Under the pieces are notes generated by a model, which was not told the DNA's origin, did not search any database, and saw only the letters and a list, made by a program, of their open reading frames with translations. From Natronococcus amylolyticus DSM 10524 (GTDB lineage Archaea > Halobacteriota > Halobacteria > Halobacteriales > Natrialbaceae): 64,000 bases of DNA. Shown here in pieces: positions 42,982 to 51,632 of this stretch. The stretch lies in assembly GCF_000337675.1 (NCBI RefSeq), contig NZ_AOIB01000013.1:26320-90319 (forward strand). The letters run 5' to 3'. A program made the position numbers and the translations under genes. Position 1 is the stretch's first letter; each line of letters opens with the position of its first letter.

Positions 42982-43818
42982 TCAGCTCAGGATCGCCCGC
43001 AGCGCGAACGTGAGGTTCTCCCTGCGCTCGCGAACCCGTCGATAGAAGTACGACAGCCACCTGGAGCCGTAGGGAACGTACTGATACACGTCGACTCCCT
43101 GGGCGGCCAGTTCGTACTGGGCGTCAGTTCGAACGCCCGTCAGCATCTGGATCTCGTAGGGCGTGCCGTGAATCTGGTGTAGCTCGCGTGCGCGGGCGAC
43201 GGCCGCGGGATCGTGGCTCCCGATCGCGATCCCGTCGTCGAACGATTCGAACATGTATTCGACGAGCTCCCGGTAGACCTCGTCGACGCGGTCCTTGTCG
43301 GTGTAGGCGATCTCCTCGGGCTCGTCGTAGGCGCCTTTGACGAGACGGACCTTGCCGGGAACGTCGGCGAGGCGCTCGAGATCCTCCCGAGTGCGCTCGA
43401 GGTTCGCCTGGAGACAGACACCCGCTCCGCCCCCGTGACGGCGGACGAGCGCTTCGTAGGCGTCGAGGGTGGCGTCGGTCGTCGTGTGGTCTTCCATGTC
43501 GACCCAGACGAACACGCCCCTGTTTGCGCCGTAGTCGACGATTTCGATGAGGTTTCGTTCGAACGTCTCCTCGTCGACGCCGAGGCCGATCTGGGACGGT
43601 TTCACCGAGATGCAGGCGTCGAGATCCGACGCCGCGATGCTGTCGATCAGTTCGACGTAGGCGTTCGTGTCCGCCGTCGCGTCCGACGGGTCCTCGTAGT
43701 GTTCGCCGAGCAGGTTGAGAATGCCCGCGACCTCGCGCTCGTTGAGCGTCCGAACGTGCTCGAGCGCGTCGGCGGGCGTCTCACCCGCGACGAACGTACT
43801 CGCGATAGGGGGGATCAT
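42982..43818 (-). CDS. Proline dehydrogenase
   Basis: A 278-residue FAD-dependent proline dehydrogenase. ACISVKPSQIGLGVDE, VRLVKGAYDEPEEIAYTDKD and YVPYGSRWLSYFYRRVRERRE are family signatures; the last binds proline. It oxidises proline to pyrroline-5-carboxylate and feeds electrons to quinone or ferredoxin. It is divergent from the aldehyde dehydrogenase gene, which probably completes the pathway to glutamate. Confidence 0.93.
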   Translation of the reverse strand: MIPPIASTFVAGETPADALEHVRTLNEREVAGILNLLGEHYEDPSDATADTNAYVELIDSIAASDLDACISVKPSQIGLGVDEETFERNLIEIVDYGANRGVFVWVDMEDHTTTDATLDAYEALVRRHGGGAGVCLQANLERTREDLERLADVPGKVRLVKGAYDEPEEIAYTDKDRVDEVYRELVEYMFESFDDGIAIGSHDPAAVARARELHQIHGTPYEIQMLTGVRTDAQYELAAQGVDVYQYVPYGSRWLSYFYRRVRERRENLTFALRAILS

Positions 43819-43905
43819 TCGTTCGTATCACTCGAGACGGTCGACATAAGCCACTACCCGACCAATGCGTTAGACATATGAAATTGTGAAATTATCCCCG
43901 CCGGG

Positions 43906-43921
43906 ACCGACCATGATCGGT
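43906..43921. promoter_or_regulatory. Inverted repeat in the prodh/aldh divergent promoter region
   Basis: ACCGA at 43906-43910 and TCGGT at 43917-43921 flank ccatga. They lie between the divergent proline dehydrogenase (start 43818) and aldehyde dehydrogenase (start 43957) genes, 35 nt before the latter. A TATA-like CTTACATA follows at about 43926. The repeat could be the operator of a shared regulator. Confidence 0.4.
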
Positions 43922-43956
43922 GGTGCTTACATACGCACGGCGTGTGAGTACGAACC

Positions 43957-45492
43957 ATGTCGCAGCAAACCGGGACGCAACCGCACCAGCACTACATCGC
44001 GGGAGAGTGGACCGACGGAAGCGGTTCGGAGACGTTCGCAAGTGAGAACCCGGCGACGGGCGAAACCCTGGCGGAGTTCCAGCGCGGGACCGCCGACGAC
44101 GTCGACGCCGCCCTCGAGGCCGCCGAAGAGGCCTTCGAGGAGTGGCGCGGCCTCTCGTACATCGACCGGGCGGAGTACCTCTGGGACATCTACCACGAGC
44201 TCCGTGAGCGCCACGAGGAACTCGGCGAGATCGTTTCCCAGGAGTGTGGCAAGGAGATCAGCGAGGGGAAAGCCGACGTCACGGAGGCCTGGCACATGGT
44301 CGAGTGGGCCGCCGGCAACGCTCGCCACCCCCACGGCGACGTCGTGCCGAGCGAGGTCGCGAACAAGGACGCCTACATGCGCCGAAAACCGCGGGGCGTC
44401 ATCGGCTGTGTCACCCCGTGGAACTTCCCGGTCGCGATCCCGTTCTGGCATATGGCCATCGCCCTGGTCGAGGGGAACACCGTCGTCTGGAAGCCAGCCG
44501 AACAGACGCCGTGGTGCGGCCAGATCATCGCCGAGATGTTCGAGGACTCGGGGATTCCCGAGGGCGTGTTCAACATGATCCAGGGGTACGGCGACGCCGG
44601 CGCCGCGATCACCGACGACGAGCGCGTCGACACCGTCCTCTTTACCGGCTCCGCCGAAGTGGGCCAGGAGATCGCCAGCAAGGTCGGCGGCGAGCCCGGC
44701 AAGCTCGCGGCCTGCGAGATGGGTGGCAAGAACGGCATCATCGTCACCGAGGAAGCCGACCTCGAGATCGCCGTCCACTCGGCGATTATGTCGAGCTTCA
44801 AGACGACCGGCCAGCGCTGTGTCTCGAGCGAGCGCCTGATCGTCCACGAGGACCTCTACGACGAGTTCAAGGAGCGCTACGTCGAGATCGCCGAGGATAT
44901 CGCCGTCGGCGACCCCCTCGAGGAGTCGACGTTCATGGGGCCGGCCATCGAGGCCGAACACGTCGAGAAGATCGAGAAGCACAACGAACTCGCCCGCAAG
45001 GAGGGTGCCGAGGTGCTTGTCGATCGCTTCGAACTCGAGGACGACGAGATCCCCGACGGCCACGAGGACGGCCACTGGGTCGGCCCGTTCGTCTACGAGA
45101 TCGAGTACGACACCGATCTTCGGTGCCTGAAAGAGGAGTGTTTCGGCCCCCACGTCGCCCTGCTCGAGTACTCGGGTGACATCGAGGACGCCGTCGAGAT
45201 CCACAACGACACCCCCTACGGGCTGGCGGGGGCGATCGTCTCGGAGGACTACCGCCAGATCAACTACTTCCGCGACCGCGCCGAGATCGGGCTGGCGTAC
45301 GCGAACCTGCCGTGTATCGGCGCAGAAGTACAGCTCCCGTTCGGCGGCGTCAAGAAGTCGGGCAACGGCTACCCAAGCGCCCGCGAGGCCATCGAGGCCG
45401 TCACCGAGCGCACCGCCTGGACGATGAACAACTCGAAGGACATCGAGATGGCCCAGGGGCTCTCCGCGGATATCCTCACTCGAGAGGACTGA
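43957..45492 (+). CDS. Aldehyde dehydrogenase, probable glutamate-semialdehyde dehydrogenase
   Basis: A 511-residue NAD(P)-dependent aldehyde dehydrogenase. VTPWNFPVAIPF, the FTGSAEVGQEI segment, CEMGGKNGIIV with the general-base Glu, and GQRCVSSERL with the catalytic Cys are visible, with the ECFGPHVAL motif towards the C-terminus. Divergence from proline dehydrogenase by 138 bp suggests it oxidises glutamate semialdehyde (from P5C) to glutamate. Its sequence also resembles aminoadipate-semialdehyde-type enzymes, so the substrate is inferred from context. Confidence 0.85.
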   Translation: MSQQTGTQPHQHYIAGEWTDGSGSETFASENPATGETLAEFQRGTADDVDAALEAAEEAFEEWRGLSYIDRAEYLWDIYHELRERHEELGEIVSQECGKEISEGKADVTEAWHMVEWAAGNARHPHGDVVPSEVANKDAYMRRKPRGVIGCVTPWNFPVAIPFWHMAIALVEGNTVVWKPAEQTPWCGQIIAEMFEDSGIPEGVFNMIQGYGDAGAAITDDERVDTVLFTGSAEVGQEIASKVGGEPGKLAACEMGGKNGIIVTEEADLEIAVHSAIMSSFKTTGQRCVSSERLIVHEDLYDEFKERYVEIAEDIAVGDPLEESTFMGPAIEAEHVEKIEKHNELARKEGAEVLVDRFELEDDEIPDGHEDGHWVGPFVYEIEYDTDLRCLKEECFGPHVALLEYSGDIEDAVEIHNDTPYGLAGAIVSEDYRQINYFRDRAEIGLAYANLPCIGAEVQLPFGGVKKSGNGYPSAREAIEAVTERTAWTMNNSKDIEMAQGLSADILTRED

Positions 45493-45554
45493 ACGCCGTT
45501 CTCGAGCCGATCTCCGTTTTCGATGCGCCGGCCTCCGCCGGACAGCCGGCGACG

Positions 45555-45887
45555 CTAGTCGCGCGACGTGTCTTCGGTGTGCTGCCCCCAGAACCCGTCG
45601 TGTTTCTCGACCGTCAGATCGCCCCGCACTTCCGTCTGACAGGACAGCCGCAGCCCGCTGTCGGAATCGTGTGGCGGCACCGAGAGCCGTCGCTTCTCGC
45701 GGTTCGTCGGCTCGCTCGTGGAGCCGTCGATCTCCACCGCGCAAGTGCCGCAGGTCCCGTGGCCCCGGCAGTTCAGCAGGGCCGATCGCCCGTTGTGCGG
45801 CGACAGCCCTGCCTCGACCAGGACGTCGCGAAGGATCGCCCCCTCCTCACAGTCGATCTCCCGGCCGTCGAAAGTAACCGTCGGCAT
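45555..45887 (-). CDS. 2Fe-2S ferredoxin
   Basis: A 110-residue plant-type [2Fe-2S] ferredoxin. The ligand motif CRGHGTCGTC at about residues 40-49 gives three of the cysteines and LSCQTEV the fourth. It carries electrons between cytosolic enzymes, and could serve the nearby proline dehydrogenase or the P450. The ATG at 45887 starts the beta-grasp (MPTVTFDGREI). It is convergent with the aldehyde dehydrogenase gene. The TnpB element lies about 110 bp upstream of its start. Confidence 0.9.
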   Translation of the reverse strand: MPTVTFDGREIDCEEGAILRDVLVEAGLSPHNGRSALLNCRGHGTCGTCAVEIDGSTSEPTNREKRRLSVPPHDSDSGLRLSCQTEVRGDLTVEKHDGFWGQHTEDTSRD

Positions 45888-46007
45888 GCAACGGCGTACG
45901 AGACGCGGACCCAAAGCCGTTCGCGAGACGGCAGTCCCGACGCTGGCCACCAGGAACGGGATTCGGTACCGACTCTCGATCACGCTTACAGGGAAAACAG
46001 GAGAAAG

Positions 46008-46027
46008 CCCACGACTTCAGTCGTGGG
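46008..46027. repeat. Left-end hairpin of the TnpB element
   Basis: Perfect 8-bp stem (CCCACGAC/GTCGTGGG) with a TTCA loop, about 90 bp before the tnpB start. Confidence 0.8.
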
Positions 46028-46115
46028 ATGAATCCGTCACTGCTGACCACAACCACGCTCCCATACACGGCCGCAATCCCAACGTTCACACTCCAGTACG
46101 TCAAACAGACGACAC

Positions 46116-47528
46116 GTGAGCGACCGACCGCGGCGCACGAACGAGTACACTGCCACACCCACCAGCGAGCGGTATAAACAGTGCTTGTTCGAATGGTTGG
46201 TCGCCCACGCCCCCCTCTGGAACCAGATCAACTACCGCCGCCTCGACCAATACTTCGACCCCGACGGCAACGTCTGGGATGCCGAGTACACCGACTTATA
46301 CGACAAGTACGCACCCGTCCTCGGCAAAGCCACCTGCCAACAAGTCGCCCGCAAAAACGCCGACGCGTGGCGCAGCCACTTCGACCTCCTCGAGACATAC
46401 CACTCCGACGCCCCCTCGATCACCGAGAAACCATCTCCGACCGGATTCAAAGGCAACCGCGACGACGGCTACGAGCTGTACGGCCTCGTCCGCAACGACC
46501 TCTACGAGTTCGACTGGGACGAACACCAGAGTACCCTCGAGTTCGGCGTCGGCGAAGTGCTAGAAGAGAAATACGACTTCGACCACAACGAACGCATCAC
46601 GCTGGAAGTCCGCGGCAATCCCCAGTGGGACGGTGACGACGCGCAGTTGGAACTCGTCTACGACGAGGCGGCCGACACGCTTCGTGTCAAGCATCCGGTT
46701 CGCATACGGTCAGACCGATTGCGAGAACAGCGGCTGGATGCCTTCACTCACACACTCGATCCCGAGAACACGATGCACGCGGCCGCCATCGACGTCGGCG
46801 CGAACAACACCCTCGCCATCGTCACCACCACCGGGGAGACCGCCGTCTACCACGCTCGCCCCGAATTTGAACGGTTCCAAGCGCTGTCAGAGTTGATCGC
46901 CGAGCTGCAGTCGCAATTGCCCGCCGACCAGTATACGAGCCCGCGCATCCAGCGCGTGTACGAGAGGCGTGGCGAGAGACGCGATCATAGCCGCGACGCC
47001 GGGGTGAAACACGCGGCCGACTGGCTGCTCGAGCGCAACGTCTGCACCGTGTACGTCGGCGATCTGACCGGCGTGTTGGAGACGCACTGGTCGGCTGTGG
47101 TGAACGAGAAAACCCACGCGTTCTGGTCGCACCGCCAGCTCGTCGACCGTCTCGAACTCATGCTCGGTGATGTCCGCATCACCGTCGAGCAGGTGAGCGA
47201 GGCAGAGTCGAGTAGTGCGTGTCCCGAGTGTGGCAGCGAGAACGTGTCGAGGGAGGGTGACTTGTTCAGGTGCCGCGACTGCGCGTTGGACGCGCATAGT
47301 GATGTTGTGGGGGCGTGGAATCTGCTGCAAGCGAGAGAAGGGCCGATGGCCCGGCCCGCCGCCCTGTCTGCTGGACGCGGCAGGGACGGATCCGACAACT
47401 CTTCGGAGTGTGATGGAACGTACTGGGAGTGGGACGGACACGACTGGAGACCCGCCGTATTTGGGAAACAGTCGAGCCCGGTCGACCAACCCAGCGTCGG
47501 CAAACCCGCAAGTTCACAGCCGGGGTAG
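46116..47528 (+). CDS. tnpB: RNA-guided endonuclease TnpB family protein
   Basis: A 470-residue TnpB of the haloarchaeal IS1341 type, apparently intact, starting at GTG 46116. The RuvC-I Asp is at 226 (AAIDVGANN). At the usual RuvC-II Glu position the sequence reads VYVGDLTG, with Gly315 in place of Glu; nearby candidate acids are Asp316, Glu322 and Glu362/364. A zinc ribbon (Cys369, Cys372, Cys386, Cys389) and a RuvC-III Asp at about 396 (HSDVVGAWN) follow. TnpB proteins cut DNA next to a TAM guided by an RNA from the element's 3' end. Whether this one still cleaves is unclear. Confidence 0.88.
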   Translation: MSDRPRRTNEYTATPTSERYKQCLFEWLVAHAPLWNQINYRRLDQYFDPDGNVWDAEYTDLYDKYAPVLGKATCQQVARKNADAWRSHFDLLETYHSDAPSITEKPSPTGFKGNRDDGYELYGLVRNDLYEFDWDEHQSTLEFGVGEVLEEKYDFDHNERITLEVRGNPQWDGDDAQLELVYDEAADTLRVKHPVRIRSDRLREQRLDAFTHTLDPENTMHAAAIDVGANNTLAIVTTTGETAVYHARPEFERFQALSELIAELQSQLPADQYTSPRIQRVYERRGERRDHSRDAGVKHAADWLLERNVCTVYVGDLTGVLETHWSAVVNEKTHAFWSHRQLVDRLELMLGDVRITVEQVSEAESSSACPECGSENVSREGDLFRCRDCALDAHSDVVGAWNLLQAREGPMARPAALSAGRGRDGSDNSSECDGTYWEWDGHDWRPAVFGKQSSPVDQPSVGKPASSQPG

Positions 47529-47557
47529 TCCACTGGCCGGATTGCCCACGGAGGAAT

Positions 47558-47577
47558 CCCACAACTTCAGTCGTGGG
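47558..47577. repeat. Right-end hairpin of the TnpB element
   Basis: CCCACAAC-TTCA-GTCGTGGG, the same as the left-end hairpin except for one base that breaks a stem pair. It lies 30 bp after the tnpB stop and 23 bp before the methyltransferase start. Confidence 0.8.
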
Positions 47578-47600
47578 AGGAGGTCAAGACGGTCGAGCGT

Positions 47601-48314
47601 GTGTCACACACTGTGACGACACACGACCCGTTCGGTCGCGCCGTTCGCGACCACTACCGCGGCGAGCGGACGGCGCCGCTGCTCGATCGCGACGGTGAGG
47701 AGACCCGCGAGCATGCCATCGAGGAGTGGTACTTCGGCGACCACGACGAGGGCGCCTGGCGCGACGCGTGGCTCGAGGGACCGCTGCTCGACATGGGCGC
47801 CGGTGCGGGGCGAGACAGCCTCTACTACCAGGAGCGGTTCGAGACCGTCGCCATCGAGGTGAGCGAATTCCTCGTCGACGTGATGCGGGAGCGGGGCGTC
47901 GAGGACGCCAGGCTCGCCGACATGTTCTCGCTCAGGGAACGCTTCGACCGCGACCGGTTTCGGTCGGCCCACGCCATCGGTACGCAGGTCGGGCTGGCCG
48001 GTTCGATGGGCACCCTCCGTGAGTTCCTCACCGATCTCGCGTTCGTGACGACGCCCGACGCGACGGCCGTCCTCGACAACTACGCCCCGGAACTGGCGGC
48101 GACCGCGGACACGTTCGGGTACCGAGAGGACGCCGCGCCCGGGCTGGCCTACCGGGTGTACCACTGCGAGTACGAGGGCGACGTCGGTCGGACGCTGCTG
48201 TTTCGGCTGTTCAGCGTCGATCGCCTCCGGGAGGCGACCGTCGGCACGCCGTGGACGGTCGCCGAGACCAGATACGGCGACGTTCAGTGGCGAACCGTCC
48301 TCGAGAAGCGATGA
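47601..48314 (+). CDS. SAM-dependent methyltransferase-like protein
   Basis: A 237-residue protein with a class I methyltransferase fold. LLDMGAGAGRDSLYY at about residues 54-68 is the SAM-binding glycine motif and VAIEVSEFLVDVM the following acidic loop. A C-terminal domain of about 100 residues follows. Substrate unknown. It begins at GTG 47601, immediately right of the IS right end, so the insertion may have displaced its natural promoter; an alternative GTG at 47613 is possible. Confidence 0.78.
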   Translation: MSHTVTTHDPFGRAVRDHYRGERTAPLLDRDGEETREHAIEEWYFGDHDEGAWRDAWLEGPLLDMGAGAGRDSLYYQERFETVAIEVSEFLVDVMRERGVEDARLADMFSLRERFDRDRFRSAHAIGTQVGLAGSMGTLREFLTDLAFVTTPDATAVLDNYAPELAATADTFGYREDAAPGLAYRVYHCEYEGDVGRTLLFRLFSVDRLREATVGTPWTVAETRYGDVQWRTVLEKR

Positions 48315-48535
48315 CTCGTCGAGCCGACGCGACGCTCGAGGGAAGGAGACGAAAGACGCGGGCGAAAGGAGTGGCGCGGACGAAGCGAGCCGACGGGAGT
48401 GGGTCGCTCGATTCCCGGGAGATCGAGCGAAGCGCGGCCGGAGCGACGCGCAGTGCCGGTCTGACGTGAAAAGCGCCTGTAACCGGCATCCAAGACAATG
48501 CCGTCAGTGGATAAAAAAACAGCGGTCGAGGTCGG

Positions 48536-49360
48536 CTACAGTCGGCGGTCCCGAAGCGCGGGGAACTCCTCGCGGATCGACGCGATCGCGTCCGGATCGA
48601 TCTCGGCGGTGACGAAGGCCGGATCGTCGCCGCTCGAGGCCAGCGTCACGCCCCAGGGGTCGTACACCGTCGACCGCCCGAGCAGCTCGGCGCCGGCGTC
48701 GTCGAACTCGCCGGAGCCGTTGACCGCCGCGACGTAACACTGGTTCTCGATCGCCCGTGCCCGCGAGAGGGTCTCCCAGTGTTCGATCCTCGGGTAGGGC
48801 CAGGCGCTGGGAACGACCAGCAGCTCCGCACCGGCGTCGATCAGCTCCCGGTAGAGTTCGGGGAATCGCAGGTCGTAACAGGTCGTCACGCCGATCGAGA
48901 CGCCGTCGATCGACGCCGTCTCGATCCGCTCGCCGGGAACGAGCAGCTCGGCTTCGGCCGAGTCGTAGCCGAAGAGGTGGTGTTTGCGGTAGACCAGCTG
49001 TAACTCGCCGCTGGCGTCGAACAGCGCGGCGGTGTTGGCCAGCCCCTCGTCGGCGGGCGTCTCGACGGACTCGGTCTCGGCGAGATCCTCGACGATGGTC
49101 CCCGCGAGGACGGCGATCCCGTGATCGGCGGCGGCCTCGCCGAGTCGGGTGAACGTCTCCCCCTCGAACGGCTCCGCGTAGCGCTCGTAGAGGTCGAACG
49201 CGAAGTAGCCGACGTTGAACAGCTCCGGCAGGGCGACCAGGTCGGCGCCCCGGTCTGCGGCCCGTTCGACCGCCTCGAGGGCGCGCTCGACGTTGCCATC
49301 GACGTCGCCGGCCTCGACCTCGAGCTGTGCGAGCGCGAGGTCGAGTTCGTCGGCGCTCAC
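48536..49360 (-). CDS. Carbon-nitrogen hydrolase (nitrilase superfamily)
   Basis: A 274-residue nitrilase-superfamily amidase with the Glu-Lys-Cys triad: Glu in VALPELFN (about 44), Lys in VYRKHHLF (about 119), and Cys in VTTCYDLRFPELYR (about 152). The layout resembles omega-amidase and related enzymes that hydrolyse C-N bonds of amides. Cytoplasmic. Its start overlaps the SRPBCC gene stop by 4 nt. Confidence 0.9.
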   Translation of the reverse strand: MSADELDLALAQLEVEAGDVDGNVERALEAVERAADRGADLVALPELFNVGYFAFDLYERYAEPFEGETFTRLGEAAADHGIAVLAGTIVEDLAETESVETPADEGLANTAALFDASGELQLVYRKHHLFGYDSAEAELLVPGERIETASIDGVSIGVTTCYDLRFPELYRELIDAGAELLVVPSAWPYPRIEHWETLSRARAIENQCYVAAVNGSGEFDDAGAELLGRSTVYDPWGVTLASSGDDPAFVTAEIDPDAIASIREEFPALRDRRL

Positions 49361-49791
49361 GGCGATCCCTCCAGGTCGCGCTCGAGCGCCCGCTGCAGAT
49401 TCTCGAGCTCGCCGTCCAGATTACGCTTGAAGAACTTCTCGACGCCCGGCAGCTTGCCATCGACGACGAACTCGTTCTCGAGGCGACTTCCGGTCTCGGT
49501 CTCGACGATCCGGTGTTCACCGGTGACGTCTAACCCCGTCGATTTCCCGGTGAACTTGACGTACTCCGGGGGGTCTCGAGTGATGTCCTCGGTTTCGACG
49601 GCGACGGTCTGGCGGACGAGCGGAATCGGAAGCTCGACCTGCCAGGTCGCCTGTCGGCCCTCGGGGCCGTCGATGGAGTACTCCTGGACGACGCTGATCG
49701 CTTGGGCGCGGTTCTCCGGATCGACGATGAACTCCCAGACCCGTTCCGGCGGCGCCGCGAGCTCGAACGACCGGTCGACGCGTACAGTCAT
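49357..49791 (-). CDS. SRPBCC family protein
   Basis: A 144-residue START/SRPBCC-fold protein. VRVDRSFELAAPPERVWEFIVDPEN is the typical first strand and helix, and ITRDPPEYVKFTG and EHRIVETETGSRLENEFVVDGKLPG the continuing sheet. These bind hydrophobic ligands such as lipids or polyketides. It overlaps the nitrilase gene (ATGA) and forms an operon with it. Confidence 0.85.
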   Translation of the reverse strand: MTVRVDRSFELAAPPERVWEFIVDPENRAQAISVVQEYSIDGPEGRQATWQVELPIPLVRQTVAVETEDITRDPPEYVKFTGKSTGLDVTGEHRIVETETGSRLENEFVVDGKLPGVEKFFKRNLDGELENLQRALERDLEGSP

Positions 49792-49916
49792 GCAACTACG
49801 TCAGTCGTTCGCGGGTAAAAAGACCACGAACCCCTCAGACGGTCCGTCATAGCGAGTTCCGACTCATCCTCGAGCCGTCCCGTGATCGCGTCGAAGCCGA
49901 CGTAGCGCGGCCCGCC

Positions 49917-50141
49917 TCAGCTGACGGTGACTCGCCAGGTCGTCGACCGGGCACGACCCCACTTCTCGATGTCGACCTCGTCCGACTTCTCGGCGAGGTG
50001 GGGGAGGCGGGCGCCGACCTGCTTCGAGGAGAGGTCGATCGCCTCCGCGATGTTTTTCGCCCGGAAGTACTGCTCGCCGCGGGCGGCACTCTCCCTGAGG
50101 TACGAGAGAATACGCTGCTCTTCGTCGGAGTAGTTCGTCAT
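49917..50141 (-). CDS. Small HTH-like haloarchaeal protein (DUF7123-like)
   Basis: A 74-residue protein. SDEEQRILSYLRESAARGEQYFRAKNIAEAIDLSSKQVGARLPHLAEK has the helix-turn-helix layout of small haloarchaeal proteins annotated DUF7123, followed by a short wing IEKWGRARSTTWRV. It probably binds DNA. The ATG follows a short A/T-poor region; no partner gene is evident. Confidence 0.78.
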   Translation of the reverse strand: MTNYSDEEQRILSYLRESAARGEQYFRAKNIAEAIDLSSKQVGARLPHLAEKSDEVDIEKWGRARSTTWRVTVS

Positions 50142-50230
50142 CGTCCGTTACACAGTGTAGGTCGTCGGCGGTATTAACGTTTGACGCCAACTCTCGAAGG
50201 GCGATATCGAACGGCGAACCGATGGGAACG

Positions 50231-50416
50231 TCAGTCCCAGTAAAGGTGAATCCCGACGACCGCGAGCGCGCTAAACAGCATCGCGCCGGCAAAGCCCCAC
50301 GCGGCTTCGATGTCGGGGGCGCCGACCAGCATGCCGAGCGCGCCGATGGTTGCGACCGCACCGAGTGCAAGCGCCAGTCCCAGGCCCTTGTCCGTCGACT
50401 CCGATTGCGTAGTCAT
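50231..50416 (-). CDS. Small membrane protein (DUF7525-like)
   Basis: A 61-residue protein with two hydrophobic helices (LGLALALGAVATIGALGMLVG and WGFAGAMLFSALAVVGIHLYW). It resembles small haloarchaeal membrane proteins annotated DUF7525. The ATG at 50416 is chosen because it starts just before the first helix. Function unknown. Confidence 0.7.
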   Translation of the reverse strand: MTTQSESTDKGLGLALALGAVATIGALGMLVGAPDIEAAWGFAGAMLFSALAVVGIHLYWD

Positions 50417-50495
50417 GCTCGAGAGTTCCGAGTGGCGTCGCTTAATTGCTTTCATTCGTGCAAGCCGAGGGGTACCCGCAACCGGCCACCGACGA

Positions 50496-51353
50496 CTATC
50501 CGGAGGTGGCAGCGTCGAGATGACGAACCAGCGAGCTGCTCACGAGCTGCTGGACGACGTAGAAGGCGGTGATGCTGGCGACGATCGTCCCCCCGCCCAG
50601 CACCGCGCCGATCATCACCGAGACGCTCATGTTCTTCATCGAACTCGAGAACAGGACGGTGACGCAGTCGTCCTGTCCCATCCCATGTACGTACAGTCCG
50701 TACGCGACCGCCGCGCTGAGGCCGATCGCCGCGGCCCCGATCGCGCCGACGAACGCAAGCTGGGAGGGCTCGAGCGCGAGCGTCGAGCCGCCGACGCCGG
50801 CGTAGATCAGCGCACCGATTGTGGCGATCGAGAACCCGTCGAGCTGGCTCTCGGAGACCGAGCCGTCGGGGACGACGTACGCGAGCGCCCCGCCCGCGAG
50901 GACGATCGCGCCGAGCTCGAGGATCAGCGCCGAGGCGGAGACCTCGACCGCCGAGTCGGCGAACAGGGTGATGAGCGAGGGCATGACGAGCGGCGCGAGC
51001 AGCATCGAAGCGAGGACGACGATCGTCGTCAGAACGGTGTTCCCGCCACCCAGGCGCGTCCAGATGATCGAGCTTCCGGCCGCCAGCGGCGCCGAGAGGA
51101 CCACGAGGACGCCCAGGAGCATCTCCCCCGAGAGTACCGCAGCGGCGACTGGGTACAGCGCGACCGGGACGAGCAGGTAGAGACAGAGCAGGGAGGCGAC
51201 GACGGGTAAGGAGACGCGCTGCTCCGTGGCTTCCCCGAGACTGAATCCGTAGAACCCGGTAAAGATCAGTCCGGCGACGAGCACCGGCAGGAGCGGCTGG
51301 AGGGGGGCGGCGAGCGTCGGGTACGCGACGCCAGCGAGCGTGGCACCGATCAC
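50496..51353 (-). CDS. SBF/bile-acid:sodium symporter-like transporter
   Basis: A 285-residue polytopic membrane protein with about nine hydrophobic segments. LSAPLAAGSSIIWTRLGGGNTVLTTIVVLASMLLAPL and VTVLFSSSMKNMSVSVMIGAVLGG match the two core repeats of the SBF/AEC-like fold, used for sodium-coupled uptake of organic anions or for arsenite export in Acr3 relatives. Substrate cannot be named. The start at GTG 51353 is the best available; the frame upstream has no ATG, so the true N-terminus is uncertain. Confidence 0.75.
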   Translation of the reverse strand: MIGATLAGVAYPTLAAPLQPLLPVLVAGLIFTGFYGFSLGEATEQRVSLPVVASLLCLYLLVPVALYPVAAAVLSGEMLLGVLVVLSAPLAAGSSIIWTRLGGGNTVLTTIVVLASMLLAPLVMPSLITLFADSAVEVSASALILELGAIVLAGGALAYVVPDGSVSESQLDGFSIATIGALIYAGVGGSTLALEPSQLAFVGAIGAAAIGLSAAVAYGLYVHGMGQDDCVTVLFSSSMKNMSVSVMIGAVLGGGTIVASITAFYVVQQLVSSSLVRHLDAATSG

Positions 51354-51632
51354 GACCAGGAGCGTACTCTGCGATCGGGCGGCGTTCCGGAGACGAGCGA
51401 TGTGTCGGACGATGACGGCGAGTAGTGGAACGGACGCATATATCTCTTTTCAACCGTCTTCTCTCCCAATTTAACATGATGGTCGGCCGCACGACCGCGA
51501 CGAGTAGCCGGCAGGTTCGTCGCGGGACGAGCCCGCTGCACTGCCGCGACTCGAGCGCCCCCTGGAATCGGGGCCGAGTGTAGCAGTCTCGCTGGCGACG
51601 GCCCGCACGTATCAACGACGTGTTCGGGACGT

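Larger units (their letters stand above)
46001..47590 (+). mobile_element. IS1341-type (IS200/IS605 superfamily, TnpB-only) element
   Basis: The element contains one tnpB gene and no tnpA. Near the left end a perfect hairpin, CCCACGAC-TTCA-GTCGTGGG, lies at 46008-46027. The right end has the same sequence with one mismatch at 47558-47577. Such hairpins mark the ends of IS200/IS605 elements, which insert without target duplication. Exact boundaries cannot be set without an empty site. The 3' part of tnpB with the right-end hairpin probably gives the guide RNA scaffold, with guide bases just beyond the right end. Confidence 0.75.

Noticed and set aside
43927..45744. 605-residue minus-strand open frame over the aldehyde dehydrogenase
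   Set aside because: Antisense shadow; the plus-strand protein has all catalytic residues.
46008..47577. Inverted-repeat transposase element with target duplication
   Set aside because: The end structures are hairpins in the same orientation, and the gene is tnpB, so the IS200/IS605 type without target duplication fits better.
48315..48535. Possible gene in the purine-rich gap
   Set aside because: No frame has a plausible start or protein character; it probably holds convergent transcript ends.
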